Shown: positions 1 to 9,251, counted from the stretch's first letter. The stretch is 64,000 nucleotides of DNA from Mycolicibacterium mucogenicum DSM 44124 (GCF_005670685.2 NZ_CP062008.1:4464001-4528000); one strand, 5' to 3'. The notes: generated from the sequence alone by a model not told the origin. Translations and numbers: made by a program.

Positions 1-576
1 GCGGTCGGGGCGGTCGTCGGATCTCCAGAAAACGCTCAGGCGTTGATGCGGAACGACGACACGATCCTGGTGTTCCCCGGCGGCGGCCGGGAGATCGCCA
101 AGTTCAAAGGTGAGGAGAACACCATCAACTGGCGGGGCCGGGCAGGCTTTGCCCGCGAAGCCATCATCGGCGGCTACCCGATCGTGCCGGTGACGCTGGT
201 GGGTGGCGACGATATGTACGAACATCTGTTCACGCGCAACAGCACGCTGGGCCGACTCAGCCTCACCATCAGTGAGAAGATCACCGGCCGTCCGAACATG
301 CCGATGCCGCTGATGAGAGGGATCGGTCCCACCCTGATCCCGCGGCCGCAGCGCATGTACCTGCGGTTCGGCGCCCCGATCACGACCACCAAACCCGCCG
401 GCGTCACGGACGAGACTTGGCTCGCAACCGTCAAACAGACGACCCAGGAAGCGCTGGAAACCAGCCTGGCCGAACTGCTGAAAATTCGGGCCGCCGACCC
501 GTACCGCGCCTTGAATCCGCTCGCTTGGCCCCGTGCCACGCGTCCGGCTGACGTGAGCGCGGACGCTCGTGGCTAG
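1..576 (+). CDS. lysophospholipid acyltransferase-type protein, 5' end cut by the window
   Basis: The frame is open from base 1, so this is the C-terminal 191 residues of a longer gene. The visible part includes a VFPGGGREI stretch and a PIVPVTLVGGDDMYE segment, which match the substrate-binding blocks of the PlsC/LPLAT acyltransferase fold (membrane phospholipid or triacylglycerol acylation). The catalytic HxxxxD block would lie upstream and cannot be seen. The stop overlaps the GTG start of the next gene by 8 bp, so the two are probably translationally coupled. The substrate cannot be told from this fragment. Confidence 0.75.
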   Translation, partial: AVGAVVGSPENAQALMRNDDTILVFPGGGREIAKFKGEENTINWRGRAGFAREAIIGGYPIVPVTLVGGDDMYEHLFTRNSTLGRLSLTISEKITGRPNMPMPLMRGIGPTLIPRPQRMYLRFGAPITTTKPAGVTDETWLATVKQTTQEALETSLAELLKIRAADPYRALNPLAWPRATRPADVSADARG

Positions 577-2632
577 TCCGGAACGCACCAGTGGTCGCTC
601 CGATCTGCTTCCCGGGGAGATGGCGCATGCCGCGGTCGTCGCTGCGGCCACGGCAGGATTGGCGATCTCGGCGTCCGTCGTCCCGGTGACCGGGTTCCTG
701 GCGCTGGTCGCCATGGTGCCGATCGGACTGCTGGCCTACCGGCACCGGCTCCGGGTACTGATTACCGCCGCCATTACCGGCGCGGTGATCGCATTCCTCA
801 TCATTGGTGTTCCCGGCGCCATCACCGTGCTGTCCTGCGCCTACATCGGCGGGCTGGCCGGCATCGTCAAACGCCGCGGCGGCGGCATCGTCACAGTCGC
901 AGTCACCGGTGTCGCCGCCGGCATGGCCCTCGGGGCCGTCACGTCGAGTGCGTTGCTGGTACTGACCCCGTTGCGGGCGCTGATCTTCAGCGCGCTGAAC
1001 GCAACCGTGAATGGGCTGACTGTCGCCCTGCACGCCGTCCCTGCCCTACGTGGCCTCGGCGACGGCCTGGCACACCTCACCTCGGCCGGGTTCAGAGCCT
1101 GGCCGCTGCTGCTCACCGGGTGGCTGACGAGCCTCGTGACGATCGTGTCGATCATCGGCTGGTGGGTGATGTCCGATGTCCTGCGACGCCTCGGTGGGGT
1201 CCCCGACGTCCACAAACTCGACCCGTCACCTGCCGACCTGGCCGGTGCCGCGCCCGCCCCGCTGCCCCTCCATCTGGACGACGTCGGCTTCCGGTATCCC
1301 GGCGCCGACCACAATGCACTGGCCCCGACCAGCCTCACCGTCGATGTCGGCGAACGTGTCGCCGTGGTCGGCTGCAATGGGTCCGGCAAGAGCACGCTGG
1401 GGCGCATCCTCGCCGGCGCCGCACCGACCACCGGCACCGTGTACCGCCCCGGTGCAGTCGGCCTGGGGCGCATCGGCGGCACCGCCGTGGTGCTGCAGCA
1501 TCCGGAAACGCAGGTGCTGGGGATGCGGGTCGCCGACGACGTCGTCTGGGGTCTGCCCGCGGACACGCCTGTCGACGTCGACGGGCTTCTGCGTCGGGTG
1601 GGAATGGCCGGGATGCGCGAGCGCCACACCAATGGACTGTCCGGAGGTGAACTGCAGCGCCTCGCCGTGGCAGCCGCTCTGGCCCGCTCCCCGAAACTGC
1701 TGATCGCCGACGAGATCACGTCGATGATCGACCCCGCGGGCCGTGAAGCGCTGCGGGCGGTGGTGGACGGCCTGACCGCGCACCAAGAGATGTCGGTCGT
1801 GGAGATCACCCACTACCGCGACGAGGCCGAGAACGCCGACTGGGTCATCAGCCTGTCCACAACCGGGGACAACACCGCCATGGTGCCCACCGCTACGCCA
1901 CCGGTTCCACCTCCACCGGCGGCTGGTGGACTGCCGGCGGTAACCAGACTGCCCGGGCTGCCCGTGATGCAGCTGGACGGTGTCAGCCACCAGTACGCCG
2001 CCGGTACACCGTGGGCACACACGACCCTGCGCGACATCAACCTCACCGTGCATGAGGGTGACGGCGTGTTGATCCACGGAGGGAACGGGTCCGGCAAGTC
2101 GACGCTGGCCTGGATCATGGCCGGCCTGACCACGCCCTCCGCAGGATCAGTCCTCTTCGACGGCAGACCCGCTGACGAACAGATCGGCGCGGTGGCCATC
2201 GCCTTCCAGGCCGCACGTTTGCAACTCATACGGTCGCGGGTCGATTTGGAAATCGCATCCGCGGCGGGATTCGAGGTGCATGACACGGATCGCGTGGTGG
2301 CCGCGCTGGCCAGCGTCGGCCTGGACCCCGCGCTCGCTCGGCGTCGCGTCGATCAGCTCTCCGGCGGCCAGCAGCGCCGGCTCGTGCTCGCGGGCTTGCT
2401 GGCCCGGAGGCCACGCGTGCTGATCCTCGACGAACCGCTAGCCGGTCTGGATGTCGCCAGCGCACGCGGGTTGGTGGAGCTGCTGACCGCACTGCGCCGC
2501 GACACCGGACTGACGATCGTCATGATCTCGCATGACTTCGCCGGCCGGGACCAGTTGTGCCCGAGCGTCTTACGCCTGCACAACGGCGCGATCCAGACTC
2601 CGGTCTCATCCTGGACGGGAGCATCGTCATGA
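569..2632 (+). CDS. ECF-type ABC transporter: membrane domain fused to two ATPase domains
   Basis: A 687-residue fusion. Residues about 18-205 are hydrophobic with roughly six membrane segments and look like an S-component or DUF2232-type domain. The first ATPase has Walker A GCNGSGKST near residue 268, signature LSGGELQR and an IADEITSMID Walker B region. The second has Walker A GGNGSGKST near residue 504, signature LSGGQQRR and LILDEPLAGLD. In the family, two ATPases plus EcfT energise uptake of a vitamin or metal through an S component. It overlaps the next gene at ATGA, so EcfT is its partner. The layout is like Rv2326c/Rv2325c of M. tuberculosis. The transported substrate is unknown; no riboswitch can be assigned because the operon starts outside the window. 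Confidence 0.88.
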   Translation: MASPERTSGRSDLLPGEMAHAAVVAAATAGLAISASVVPVTGFLALVAMVPIGLLAYRHRLRVLITAAITGAVIAFLIIGVPGAITVLSCAYIGGLAGIVKRRGGGIVTVAVTGVAAGMALGAVTSSALLVLTPLRALIFSALNATVNGLTVALHAVPALRGLGDGLAHLTSAGFRAWPLLLTGWLTSLVTIVSIIGWWVMSDVLRRLGGVPDVHKLDPSPADLAGAAPAPLPLHLDDVGFRYPGADHNALAPTSLTVDVGERVAVVGCNGSGKSTLGRILAGAAPTTGTVYRPGAVGLGRIGGTAVVLQHPETQVLGMRVADDVVWGLPADTPVDVDGLLRRVGMAGMRERHTNGLSGGELQRLAVAAALARSPKLLIADEITSMIDPAGREALRAVVDGLTAHQEMSVVEITHYRDEAENADWVISLSTTGDNTAMVPTATPPVPPPPAAGGLPAVTRLPGLPVMQLDGVSHQYAAGTPWAHTTLRDINLTVHEGDGVLIHGGNGSGKSTLAWIMAGLTTPSAGSVLFDGRPADEQIGAVAIAFQAARLQLIRSRVDLEIASAAGFEVHDTDRVVAALASVGLDPALARRRVDQLSGGQQRRLVLAGLLARRPRVLILDEPLAGLDVASARGLVELLTALRRDTGLTIVMISHDFAGRDQLCPSVLRLHNGAIQTPVSSWTGASS

Positions 2633-3567
2633 CACGCCGTGCACCAGTCAGGCATCGGGGCAAAAGACCACTGGTACTGCTGCGTCCCGTCCCGGGCACC
2701 AGTCCGGTCCACTCGTTGTGGGCCGGCACCAAGATCATCATCCTCGTCGCCGCCGCCGTGTTGCTGGCCGTCGATCCAAGCCCCATCCCGATCGTCGCGG
2801 TGGGCGTCCTGACGCTGGCCGCGATCTGGCTGGCCGACATCCCGCGCAGCGCCTTTCCCTCCATACCTCCTGCGATGTGGGCGGTCGTCGGGATCGGCGC
2901 AGTGTTTCTGGCATCCACAGGCGGAGCCCCGGTCGTCGTGGTCGCAGGCCTCCATGCAGGACTCGGTGGCCTGCTGCAATTCCTACAACTGTCGGCGCTG
3001 ACGATCGTCCTGCTGCTCTCGGGTGCGGTGCTGTCCTGGACCACCGACGTTGCCGACGTCGCTCCGGCACTCGCGACACTGGGTCGTCCGCTGCGGGCAT
3101 TGTCCATCCCCGTCGACGATCTCGCGGTCGCCCTCAGTCTGGCGCTGCGGTCGTTTCCCATGCTGATCGACGAATTCAGGGTGGTGAACGCCGCCCGCAC
3201 CCTGCGACCCACACCGCAATTACGGGCCATAAGGAGAGTTCGACAGGGTCTGCGTGACGGCGCCGACCTGGTTGCCACCGCAACCGCGATGATGTTGCGC
3301 CGCGCCGACGAAATCGGCGATGCGATCGCTGCCCGCGGCGGAACCGGACAACTCACCGCAGCACGCACCAAGCTGGGCCGGTCCGACTGGATAGCACTGG
3401 CGATCGCCGCCGCCGTCTGCGCCACCGCCGTCGGTCTCGACGTGATCACCGGCGGCATCGGCTGCGCCCCCGGGCTCCCACCAGGGTTTGGACCACCCCC
3501 GTCCGGACTCATGGGCGGCGCCGGATCGGGCGGATTACCGCCCGGATGCAACCCGCCGGCCCACTGA
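2629..3567 (+). CDS. energy-coupling factor transmembrane protein EcfT
   Basis: A 312-residue membrane protein. I chose the ATG at 2629 because it overlaps the preceding stop as ATGA; an upstream in-frame start exists but would lie inside the ATPase gene. It has several hydrophobic segments and a cytoplasmic part with ALSLALRSFPMLIDEF and a VNAARTLRP helix, typical of the CbiQ/EcfT coupling subunit that links the ATPases to the S component. The last 40 or so residues are unusual for EcfT: a glycine/proline tail with two cysteines (GCAPGLPPG and LPPGCNPPAH) that resembles the small secreted proline-rich proteins encoded nearby. Confidence 0.85.
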   Translation: MTRRAPVRHRGKRPLVLLRPVPGTSPVHSLWAGTKIIILVAAAVLLAVDPSPIPIVAVGVLTLAAIWLADIPRSAFPSIPPAMWAVVGIGAVFLASTGGAPVVVVAGLHAGLGGLLQFLQLSALTIVLLLSGAVLSWTTDVADVAPALATLGRPLRALSIPVDDLAVALSLALRSFPMLIDEFRVVNAARTLRPTPQLRAIRRVRQGLRDGADLVATATAMMLRRADEIGDAIAARGGTGQLTAARTKLGRSDWIALAIAAAVCATAVGLDVITGGIGCAPGLPPGFGPPPSGLMGGAGSGGLPPGCNPPAH

Positions 3568-3916
3568 CTTCGCTCAGTATTCGGCTTCGGCAGTGTCGTC
3601 ACTAATGCAAATCTCCACTGGCGCTTGCAGTTCCAACGAAACGCCGGCGACCCAGCTCAGCTTCACGCTCGTCCAAATATTCAACGATTCAACGAAACTC
3701 ATTGCCGTCAAACCGCTTTCGCTTCGGACTCTACTCCATACGACAGTCTCCTCCATCGCCGGCAAATCCTCACCCCACAACCGTCGACCTGAGGCGGACG
3801 AAAGACCAAGGCGAACAACTGATATGACTGCCCTAATCAACCAACAGCCTCTGCCCACGTACGACCGTTACCGTCGATTCTGTTGCCCTACCGACTTTGC
3901 AGAGGAGAAGGACTCG
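3568..3916. other. 349-bp spacer with no supported gene
   Basis: The long open frame that runs through here into the next small gene has no coding-like composition and lacks a ribosome site at its nominal start. I see no tRNA or strong hairpin except a short ACTGA/TCAGT stem around the preceding stop. It probably holds the promoter of the small secreted protein gene. Confidence 0.5.
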
Positions 3917-4147
3917 GTGAAGAAGTCACGTCTTGTAGTCACATCGGTGGCCGTGTGCGCCGGATTGGCTTTCAGTGCAATTGGATTCGAGGCGGGGACG
4001 GCCGGTGCGATGCCGCCGCCTCCCCCCGGCCCAGGAGCACCAGGACTGTGCGTTCCGCTGCTGCCGTGTGTGGGGCCGCCGGCGCCACCGCCACCGGTGC
4101 CCGGCGTACCCAATATCCTGGGAATTCCATTGCCTCCACCGCTGTAG
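3917..4147 (+). CDS. small secreted proline-rich protein
   Basis: A 76-residue protein. The GTG start is set by a very strong Shine-Dalgarno run, AGAGGAGAAGG, ending about 6 bases upstream; the longer upstream frame looks non-coding. Residues 1-31 form a signal peptide: KKSR, then a hydrophobic core, then AGTAGA with a likely cleavage after Ala. The mature part starts MPPPPPGPG and carries two cysteines in LCVPLLPC, then more proline runs ending GIPLPPPL. It is probably exported by Sec and may be disulfide-bonded. No function is known to me. A similar protein is encoded on the other strand at 7321-7503. Confidence 0.7.
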   Translation: MKKSRLVVTSVAVCAGLAFSAIGFEAGTAGAMPPPPPGPGAPGLCVPLLPCVGPPAPPPPVPGVPNILGIPLPPPL

Positions 4148-4416
4148 GCCGACGGCGGATGCACGGCAGCGTGGATCTGCACAGCCAGGCCTCAGCGCTT
4201 GCAACGGCGCGTAATGTACGGCGGCCAAGGCGGACTGGGCCTCGGCCGCCGTACATTTGGCAGAACAGGCGCGCACCGCGATCCGCGAACGACGGCACGA
4301 CGGCACGACGAAAGTCACACCAGAAATATGGCTACTAGCTGCTGAAACACTTGCTTCATAGGTTCTCCATAAGCCAACCACAGATCGTGGCTAATCCCGT
4401 TGGCAACAATGTCGCG

Positions 4417-5190
4417 ATGCGATATGCGCCAGACGCCTACGCCGCGACCGGGCGGCCACACACCGCCGGACACGCAGCTCCGGCGCCGATGACCCGCCAC
4501 GATGGCAGCCCGATCGAGGTCCTCGTGGTCGACGACGAACCGGCGCTCGGCGACCTGGTATCCATGGTGCTGAGGTATGAAGGGTGGCAGGTCACCGCCG
4601 CTCAGGATGGTGCGACGGCCATCAAGAAGGCCGCTGCCGAGAAACCCGACATCGTGGTGCTGGACATCATGCTGCCCGACATGAGCGGGCTCGACGTGCT
4701 CCACGAATTGCACCGCATCCGCCCCGAACTGCCCGTGCTGCTGCTCACCGCAAAGGACACCGTCGAGGACCGGATCGCCGGATTGTCCGCCGGCGGAGAC
4801 GATTACGTCACCAAGCCGTTCAATGTCGAGGAAATGGTGCTCCGGATGCGGGCGCTGATCCGCCGCTCCGGCATCGGCGTCGTCGCCGACACCGCGCAGC
4901 TGGTCGTGGGTGATCTGGTGCTGGACGAAGACAGCCGTGAGGTCACCCGGGCCGGTACCGAAATCAATTTGACGGCAACCGAATTCGAAGTTCTCCGTCT
5001 CATGATGAACAATCCGCGGCGGGTACTGACCAAGGCCCAGATTCTGCACGCGGTGTGGGACTACGACTTCGAAGGCCGTTCGAACGTCGTCGAGCTGTAC
5101 ATCTCCTATCTCCGCAAGAAGATCGATGTCGACCGCGCGCCCATGATCCACACGGTCCGCGGTGTCGGCTATGTCCTCAAACCTCAGTGA
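4417..5190 (+). CDS. OmpR/PhoB-family response regulator
   Basis: A 257-residue protein with an N-terminal receiver and a C-terminal winged helix. The receiver shows the acidic pocket VVDDE, the phospho-acceptor Asp near residue 83 in VVLDIMLPD and the conserved Lys in DDYVTKPF. The DNA-binding domain has LTATEFEVLRLMMNNPRRVLTK and ends in the VVELYISYLRKKID and HTVRGVGYVLKP blocks. The start is uncertain: ATG 4351 would add 22 residues, and ATG 4489, directly before the receiver, gives 233. I prefer 4417 because related mycobacterial regulators have a similar short N-terminal extension. It overlaps the kinase gene by 20 bp, so the two form a cognate pair. Confidence 0.88.
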   Translation: MRYAPDAYAATGRPHTAGHAAPAPMTRHDGSPIEVLVVDDEPALGDLVSMVLRYEGWQVTAAQDGATAIKKAAAEKPDIVVLDIMLPDMSGLDVLHELHRIRPELPVLLLTAKDTVEDRIAGLSAGGDDYVTKPFNVEEMVLRMRALIRRSGIGVVADTAQLVVGDLVLDEDSREVTRAGTEINLTATEFEVLRLMMNNPRRVLTKAQILHAVWDYDFEGRSNVVELYISYLRKKIDVDRAPMIHTVRGVGYVLKPQ

Positions 5191-6712
5191 CGTCGTCGTG
5201 GCGGCGCCCCTCGCACCGCCGCGACGTGGCCGGAAACTCGCACCCCGCACCTGGATGCTGCGCACCCGCCTCATCGTCGTCGTGGCGGTCCTCGGTGCGG
5301 GACTGTGCACCGCGGTGGGCGCCGGCACGCTGATTGCGTTGCGCGACTTCCTCATCGGCCAGCTCGACAACCAGGTGTTCGATGCCCAATCCCGGTCCAT
5401 GGCGTTCTACGAGATCGGACCACCACCGTTCGTGCGATTCTCCGGCCCCGGACCGATGTTCCTCGATGGGCCAGGCCAATCAGCGGGCACCGTCGGCGCG
5501 GTCGTCGCGCAGCCCGGGCAGAGCCAGGCGGCAGTCATCCTAACCAGTGGCGACCGCCGGTCGGTCAGTTCTGCGGCACTGAAACAGCTGGAGCAGGTTC
5601 CCGAAGAACGTACCGTCAGTGTCGACCTCGACGGCCTGGGGCCCTACCGGCTCGTGGCGGAGTCATCGAATGACGGGGTCGTGGTGGCGGGTCTGCCGCT
5701 GTCCGGGGTGCAACAGACGCTGCGGTCCGTCACCTGGATGATCGGCGGGTTCTCCGCGCTGGCGCTGGCCGCGGCGATTGCCGCGGGCACCGTGATGATC
5801 CGCCGGGAACTCGTTCCGCTGTCACGGATGTCCGAAGCGGCGCAACACGTTGCCGGGCTGCCGCTGCACGAAGGCGAGGTGCGACTGCCGGCGCAGATCG
5901 AGCCGGTGTCCGCCGATACCGCGCATACCGAGGTGGGCCGGCTCGGCACCGCTCTCAACAGCATGGTCGACCGCGTCGCCGACGGGCTGGCCACCCGCCA
6001 TGCCAGCGAGACCCGGGTACGCCAGTTCGTCGCCGACGCGAGCCACGAGTTGCGCACCCCGCTGGCCTCGATACAGGGATACACCGAGGTGGCCCGCCGC
6101 CTGGTCACGGGAATACCCGGGGACGCAACCGATGCGTCACGCGACGATCTGGTCTATGCGCTGACCCGCGTCCATGCCGAGTCCCGCCGAATGAGTCAAC
6201 TGGTCGAGGACATGCTGCTGCTGGCCCGGCTCGACGCCGGCCGGCCCTTGGCCCATGACGAAGTCGACCTGTCCCAGATGGTGATCGACGCGGTAAGCGA
6301 CGCCCACATGGCCGGCCCCGAACATCGGTGGGCCCTGGACCTGCCGGATCACCCGGTGATCGCCGTCGGCGACCGGCCGCGGCTGCAACAGGTACTGACC
6401 AACCTGCTGTCGAACGCCCGCGTCCACACCCCCGCCGGCACCACGGTGGTCACTGCGCTCACCGATACCGCCGACGGTGCCATCTCGTTGACGGTGTCCG
6501 ACAACGGGCCCGGCATCCCCGCCGATGTGCTGCCGGACATTTTCGAACGCTTCGCGCGAGGAGACGAATCCCGATCGCGTGCTGCCGGCAGCACCGGCCT
6601 CGGTTTGGCCATCGCGCAAGCCGTCGCCAAGGCACATCGCGGCACCATCGCAGTCGACAGCAGCCCAAATGGGTCTGCATTCACAGTGACGCTCCCGGCA
6701 CGCGACGCATAG
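5171..6712 (+). CDS. sensor histidine kinase, partner of the preceding regulator
   Basis: A 513-residue kinase from ATG 5171; a GTG 9 bases earlier is also possible. It has a first membrane segment at about residues 35-58, an extracytoplasmic sensor region of about 130 residues, a second segment at about 190-212 and then a HAMP linker. The dimerisation domain has the phospho-acceptor His near residue 292 in DASHELRTPLASIQGY. The ATPase domain has an N box around Asn 411 (LTNLLSNARVHTP), DNGPGIP and GSTGLGLAI. The signal is unknown. It shares 20 bp with the regulator gene, which implies coupled translation. Confidence 0.9.
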   Translation: MSSNLSDVVVAAPLAPPRRGRKLAPRTWMLRTRLIVVVAVLGAGLCTAVGAGTLIALRDFLIGQLDNQVFDAQSRSMAFYEIGPPPFVRFSGPGPMFLDGPGQSAGTVGAVVAQPGQSQAAVILTSGDRRSVSSAALKQLEQVPEERTVSVDLDGLGPYRLVAESSNDGVVVAGLPLSGVQQTLRSVTWMIGGFSALALAAAIAAGTVMIRRELVPLSRMSEAAQHVAGLPLHEGEVRLPAQIEPVSADTAHTEVGRLGTALNSMVDRVADGLATRHASETRVRQFVADASHELRTPLASIQGYTEVARRLVTGIPGDATDASRDDLVYALTRVHAESRRMSQLVEDMLLLARLDAGRPLAHDEVDLSQMVIDAVSDAHMAGPEHRWALDLPDHPVIAVGDRPRLQQVLTNLLSNARVHTPAGTTVVTALTDTADGAISLTVSDNGPGIPADVLPDIFERFARGDESRSRAAGSTGLGLAIAQAVAKAHRGTIAVDSSPNGSAFTVTLPARDA

Positions 6713-6912
6713 TCATAGCCGCGCCCAAGACCGCTCATACGCGGTCCGCAGTGACCGACCCGCGGCGGGCGCAACCCGTCTCCGTCTCGCGCCCGGTAAC
6801 CGCTTCTTCGCCGCGGAACAACCCCACAGCAGCAGACCATATCCCAGAGTGTTCCGGTCTGCTGAACTAGTGAAAATGGCTGCCGCACAGCATTCCTGGC
6901 CTCCGCACAGGC

Positions 6913-6955
6913 GCGACACGCGAGCGATCGGGAGGAGTGATCGCTCGCGTGTCGC
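6913..6955. terminator. perfect 17-bp inverted repeat, probable terminator
   Basis: The arms 6913-6929 and 6939-6955 are exact reverse complements (GCGACACGCGAGCGATC on the left) with a 9-base loop. There is no U-tract. It lies about 200 bp after the kinase stop, so it could end that operon. Similar hairpins without a U-tract are common after mycobacterial genes. Confidence 0.6.
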
Positions 6956-7259
6956 ATAACTGAGACGATGTCGTCGGACATCATCGTTACCAACTGGCTG
7001 TCGCGGGGCCGCTGGCTTTTCGAGCGTATGCCCACCCGTTATGAGCAAGCTGTCGTGCGGCTAGGAACTGCGTATGTGACGTGTCCGAGCGCCGCACTCA
7101 CATGCACCATATGCCAGGGCGGCCTCTCCGCGCGGCACTCTTCGGAACGAGCTCCGGGATTATCTGTGCCACCGGACGACCGCGATCGCAATGCTTGTCG
7201 GATGCAGCAATCAATTTGTAGGACAACGTCTTAAGGTGGGACGTGAAGAAAATGGCGAC

Positions 7260-7291
7260 GGCGCGGCGCGCAATTGATCGCACGCCGCGCC
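7260..7291 (-). terminator. GC-rich hairpin after the small secreted protein gene
   Basis: The arms GGCGCGGCG (7260-7268) and CGCCGCGCC (7283-7291) pair perfectly across a 14-base loop, about 30 bases past the stop of the minus-strand gene at 7321. Confidence 0.5.
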
Positions 7292-7320
7292 GCCTGGATT
7301 TGGTCAGCGACCCTTCTTGA

Positions 7321-7503
7321 TCACCGCGGAGGGGGCGGCGGAGGAGGGCATGGAGCAGGGGGCGGTGCGCACTGTCCTGGCGGCGGCGGGGGCGGATCAG
7401 CGTTGGCGACCCCGGCACCCAGCAGGCTGGCGGTCAATCCAAGTCCGGTGACGAAAATGGCGGCGCCAACGAATTTGGGCCGGCGTGTGACTGAGCTGGA
7501 CAT
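7321..7503 (-). CDS. small secreted proline-rich protein
   Basis: A 60-residue protein. The ATG at 7503 follows AAGGGAG with 6 bases of spacing, so it is preferred to an upstream in-frame ATG. Residues 1-35 are a signal peptide: SSVTRRPK, a hydrophobic core, then GVANA with a likely cleavage site. The mature part is almost only proline with two cysteines (PPPPPPGQC, then PAPC, then a proline run and a final Arg). It has the same plan as the protein at 3917-4147: signal peptide, PPPPPxPG and a close cysteine pair. The function is unknown. Confidence 0.65.
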   Translation of the reverse strand: MSSSVTRRPKFVGAAIFVTGLGLTASLLGAGVANADPPPPPPGQCAPPPAPCPPPPPPPR

Positions 7504-7585
7504 GTAGCTCCCTTCTTGCATCAATTATGTTGTCCTGCAACGACTGTAATCCAACATGCAATGCGTAACGCTTCACTGTCCTGTG

Positions 7586-7632
7586 ATATCCATATGCATT
7601 CGGAGCTGCAGTTCGATTGGGAATATGGATAT
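7586..7632. promoter_or_regulatory. 10-bp inverted repeat in the divergent spacer before the TetR gene
   Basis: ATATCCATAT at 7586-7595 and ATATGGATAT at 7623-7632 are exact reverse complements separated by 27 bases, in the AT-richer region between two divergent genes. It is a candidate operator for the adjacent TetR protein. The wide spacing argues for two dimer sites or DNA looping if it is real. Confidence 0.35.
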
Positions 7633-7768
7633 TTCATTCGAGCCTGCTTCACGTGACGCTCGCCTCCGCATGTCGCCTTCGGGCTAATAGTTACCACAGT
7701 GGCAATTGACAGAAAACGCATATTGCCGGCGAGGCGTGACAGCGGTTGTATCAACACATAATGGAGCG

Positions 7769-8398
7769 ATGGCACCGATAGCGCGTCGCAAGCCGGGCCG
7801 CCCGTCGGCGGAAACAACTACTGCCAACCGCCAGCGCATCCTGCGTGCGGCGCGCGAGTCGTTCATTGAATTCGGTTACACAACAACGACGTTCGAGGTC
7901 ATCGCAGCCCGGGCAGGCTTGTCCCGACCGGCACTTCATTATCATTTTGCCAACAAGCCACAGTTGTACCGCGACGCCATCGACCGTCCGGCGGCCGCTG
8001 TGATTGCAGAAGCGGCCGCTACGGCCCGAAACTCGGAAACCTTGACTTCCCAGCTCGTGAGCTTCTTTTCAGCGGCACTGGGCGCCGACAATCCCGACCA
8101 GTGCAACGCCCAGCTCGTCGCCGCCGCAGTGCGTGAATCGGTACGCGACGCAAAGTTGATCGTCACCGACCACTCGGTGCTGCGTGCTGCCCGGACGTTC
8201 ATCTCGTCGGCAATGCGCGAGGCTGTCGACCGCGACGAACTCAGCTCTGAAACCAATATCGCGGACGCCGCCGAAGCGATGGTCGCGGTTCTGTGCGGTA
8301 TCGCCTCTTATCCGACGGCAGTTGGCCCTGCCGAGAATCTCCCGGCCATCGTGAGTGCTTTCGAGCTGCTGATTACAGACAGACTACTTGCCGGCTGA
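7769..8398 (+). CDS. TetR/AcrR-family transcriptional regulator
   Basis: A 209-residue protein if ATG 7769 (MAPIARRKPGRPS) is used; TTG 7706 or GTG 7736 would lengthen it. The N-terminal region, residues about 17-62, is a TetR helix-turn-helix: RILRAARESFIEFGYTTTTFEVIAARAGLSRPALHYHFANKPQLYRDAI. The C-terminal helical ligand domain is not diagnostic. It is divergent from the small secreted protein gene and could control that gene and itself. The ligand is unknown. Confidence 0.85.
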   Translation: MAPIARRKPGRPSAETTTANRQRILRAARESFIEFGYTTTTFEVIAARAGLSRPALHYHFANKPQLYRDAIDRPAAAVIAEAAATARNSETLTSQLVSFFSAALGADNPDQCNAQLVAAAVRESVRDAKLIVTDHSVLRAARTFISSAMREAVDRDELSSETNIADAAEAMVAVLCGIASYPTAVGPAENLPAIVSAFELLITDRLLAG

Positions 8399-8513
8399 CA
8401 GGCAATCGCGGAATCCTCGATTTGACAAGGGATCTGACGCTCGCAGGTGACTCATCCGGGTGCCACCGGGTCAGACGAGTGCAGTCGCTGCAAACACAAG
8501 CCCACCCCTTGCT

Positions 8514-8527
8514 CCGCAGGCCTGCGG
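8514..8527. terminator. 14-bp perfect palindrome between convergent genes
   Basis: CCGCAGGCCTGCGG is its own reverse complement and is nested inside a wider GTCAGAC/GTCTGAC pair (8470-8476 and 8527-8533). It lies between the TetR stop and the minus-strand secreted protein stop, so a termination role is plausible but weakly supported. Confidence 0.3.
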
Positions 8528-8554
8528 TCTGACGGGCTCAGAGGCGCGGCGAAG

Positions 8555-8869
8555 TCAGTGAAAAAGATTGAGGTTGAGGCTTGGTAGGGACAAGCCGGGC
8601 AAGCCCAAAGACAGCGGAACCGACAGGTTCACGTTGGGCGCCGGCAAGCTCGACAGGTTGATCGGCGGAAAGCCGCCCAGACTCCAATCGTCGCCCCAGT
8701 CAAGGCCGTTGGTGTTGTTGCGTGCGGTCTTGCCCGAACGCGACTGGCCGGCGTGATTGTCCTGGTTGACGGTGTCGGGAGACGCCTGCGCAACGCCGGC
8801 GCCAGCCACCGAAACCGCAAGCGCAGTGGCTGAAATGATGGCGCCTCGTGTGATCAGTGTGAGCGTCAT
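8555..8869 (-). CDS. small secreted protein with a leucine/proline-rich tail
   Basis: A 104-residue protein. The ATG at 8869 lies about 10 bases after GGGAGG. Residues 1-30 form a signal peptide (TLTLITRGAIISATALAVSV, then GVAQA with a likely cleavage before SPDTV). The mature region starts polar (NQDNHAGQSRSGKTARNN), then repeats proline, leucine, serine and asparagine as in LPAPNVNLSVPLSLGLPGL, and ends LNLNLFH. It has no cysteine. I do not recognise a family; many mycobacterial envelope proteins have this form. The longer upstream frame lacks a ribosome site. Confidence 0.6.
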   Translation of the reverse strand: MTLTLITRGAIISATALAVSVAGAGVAQASPDTVNQDNHAGQSRSGKTARNNTNGLDWGDDWSLGGFPPINLSSLPAPNVNLSVPLSLGLPGLSLPSLNLNLFH

Positions 8870-9251
8870 GTGGCGCGGACCTCCCTCGATTGACTGCTGC
8901 CTTTGGCAAAAGGTAGCCGTCCACTCTGGGAAATCCGTATCGACGTAATGAGAGCCGACTATGGCTATCCCTGGTTTCCGAATTGACTTGTCCTCGCCGT
9001 AAGCCCGGCACGGCATGGGAAATTGCGCGAGGTCGATGGGCGAAGGTAACCACGCCACGGAACAGACCATCGTCACGCTCGTTACCCGATGAACGCCAAA
9101 ACAGCGCCACACCAAAAGGTGTAGCGCTGAGTTGGCGGACATCGGTTGCGGCTTCGCCGCCTTGACTCCGGTCCGTTCCGGGGCTTTGGAGTGGGTTAAG
9201 CCGGTGGCATGACGCCCGCTTGGTTACGTGCCGATGCGGGCGCCCTCACCC
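8870..9251. other. 382-bp spacer with no supported gene
   Basis: It lies upstream of the minus-strand secreted protein gene and downstream of the minus-strand permease gene. It should contain the promoter of the former and the terminator of the latter, but I cannot point to either with confidence. Confidence 0.45.

Larger units (their letters stand above)
6713..7320. other. 608-bp spacer with two hairpins and no supported gene
   Basis: Several short frames exist on both strands, but none has a ribosome site together with coding-like composition. The spacer contains the 17-bp hairpin at 6913-6955 and the hairpin at 7260-7291, both described separately. Confidence 0.5.
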
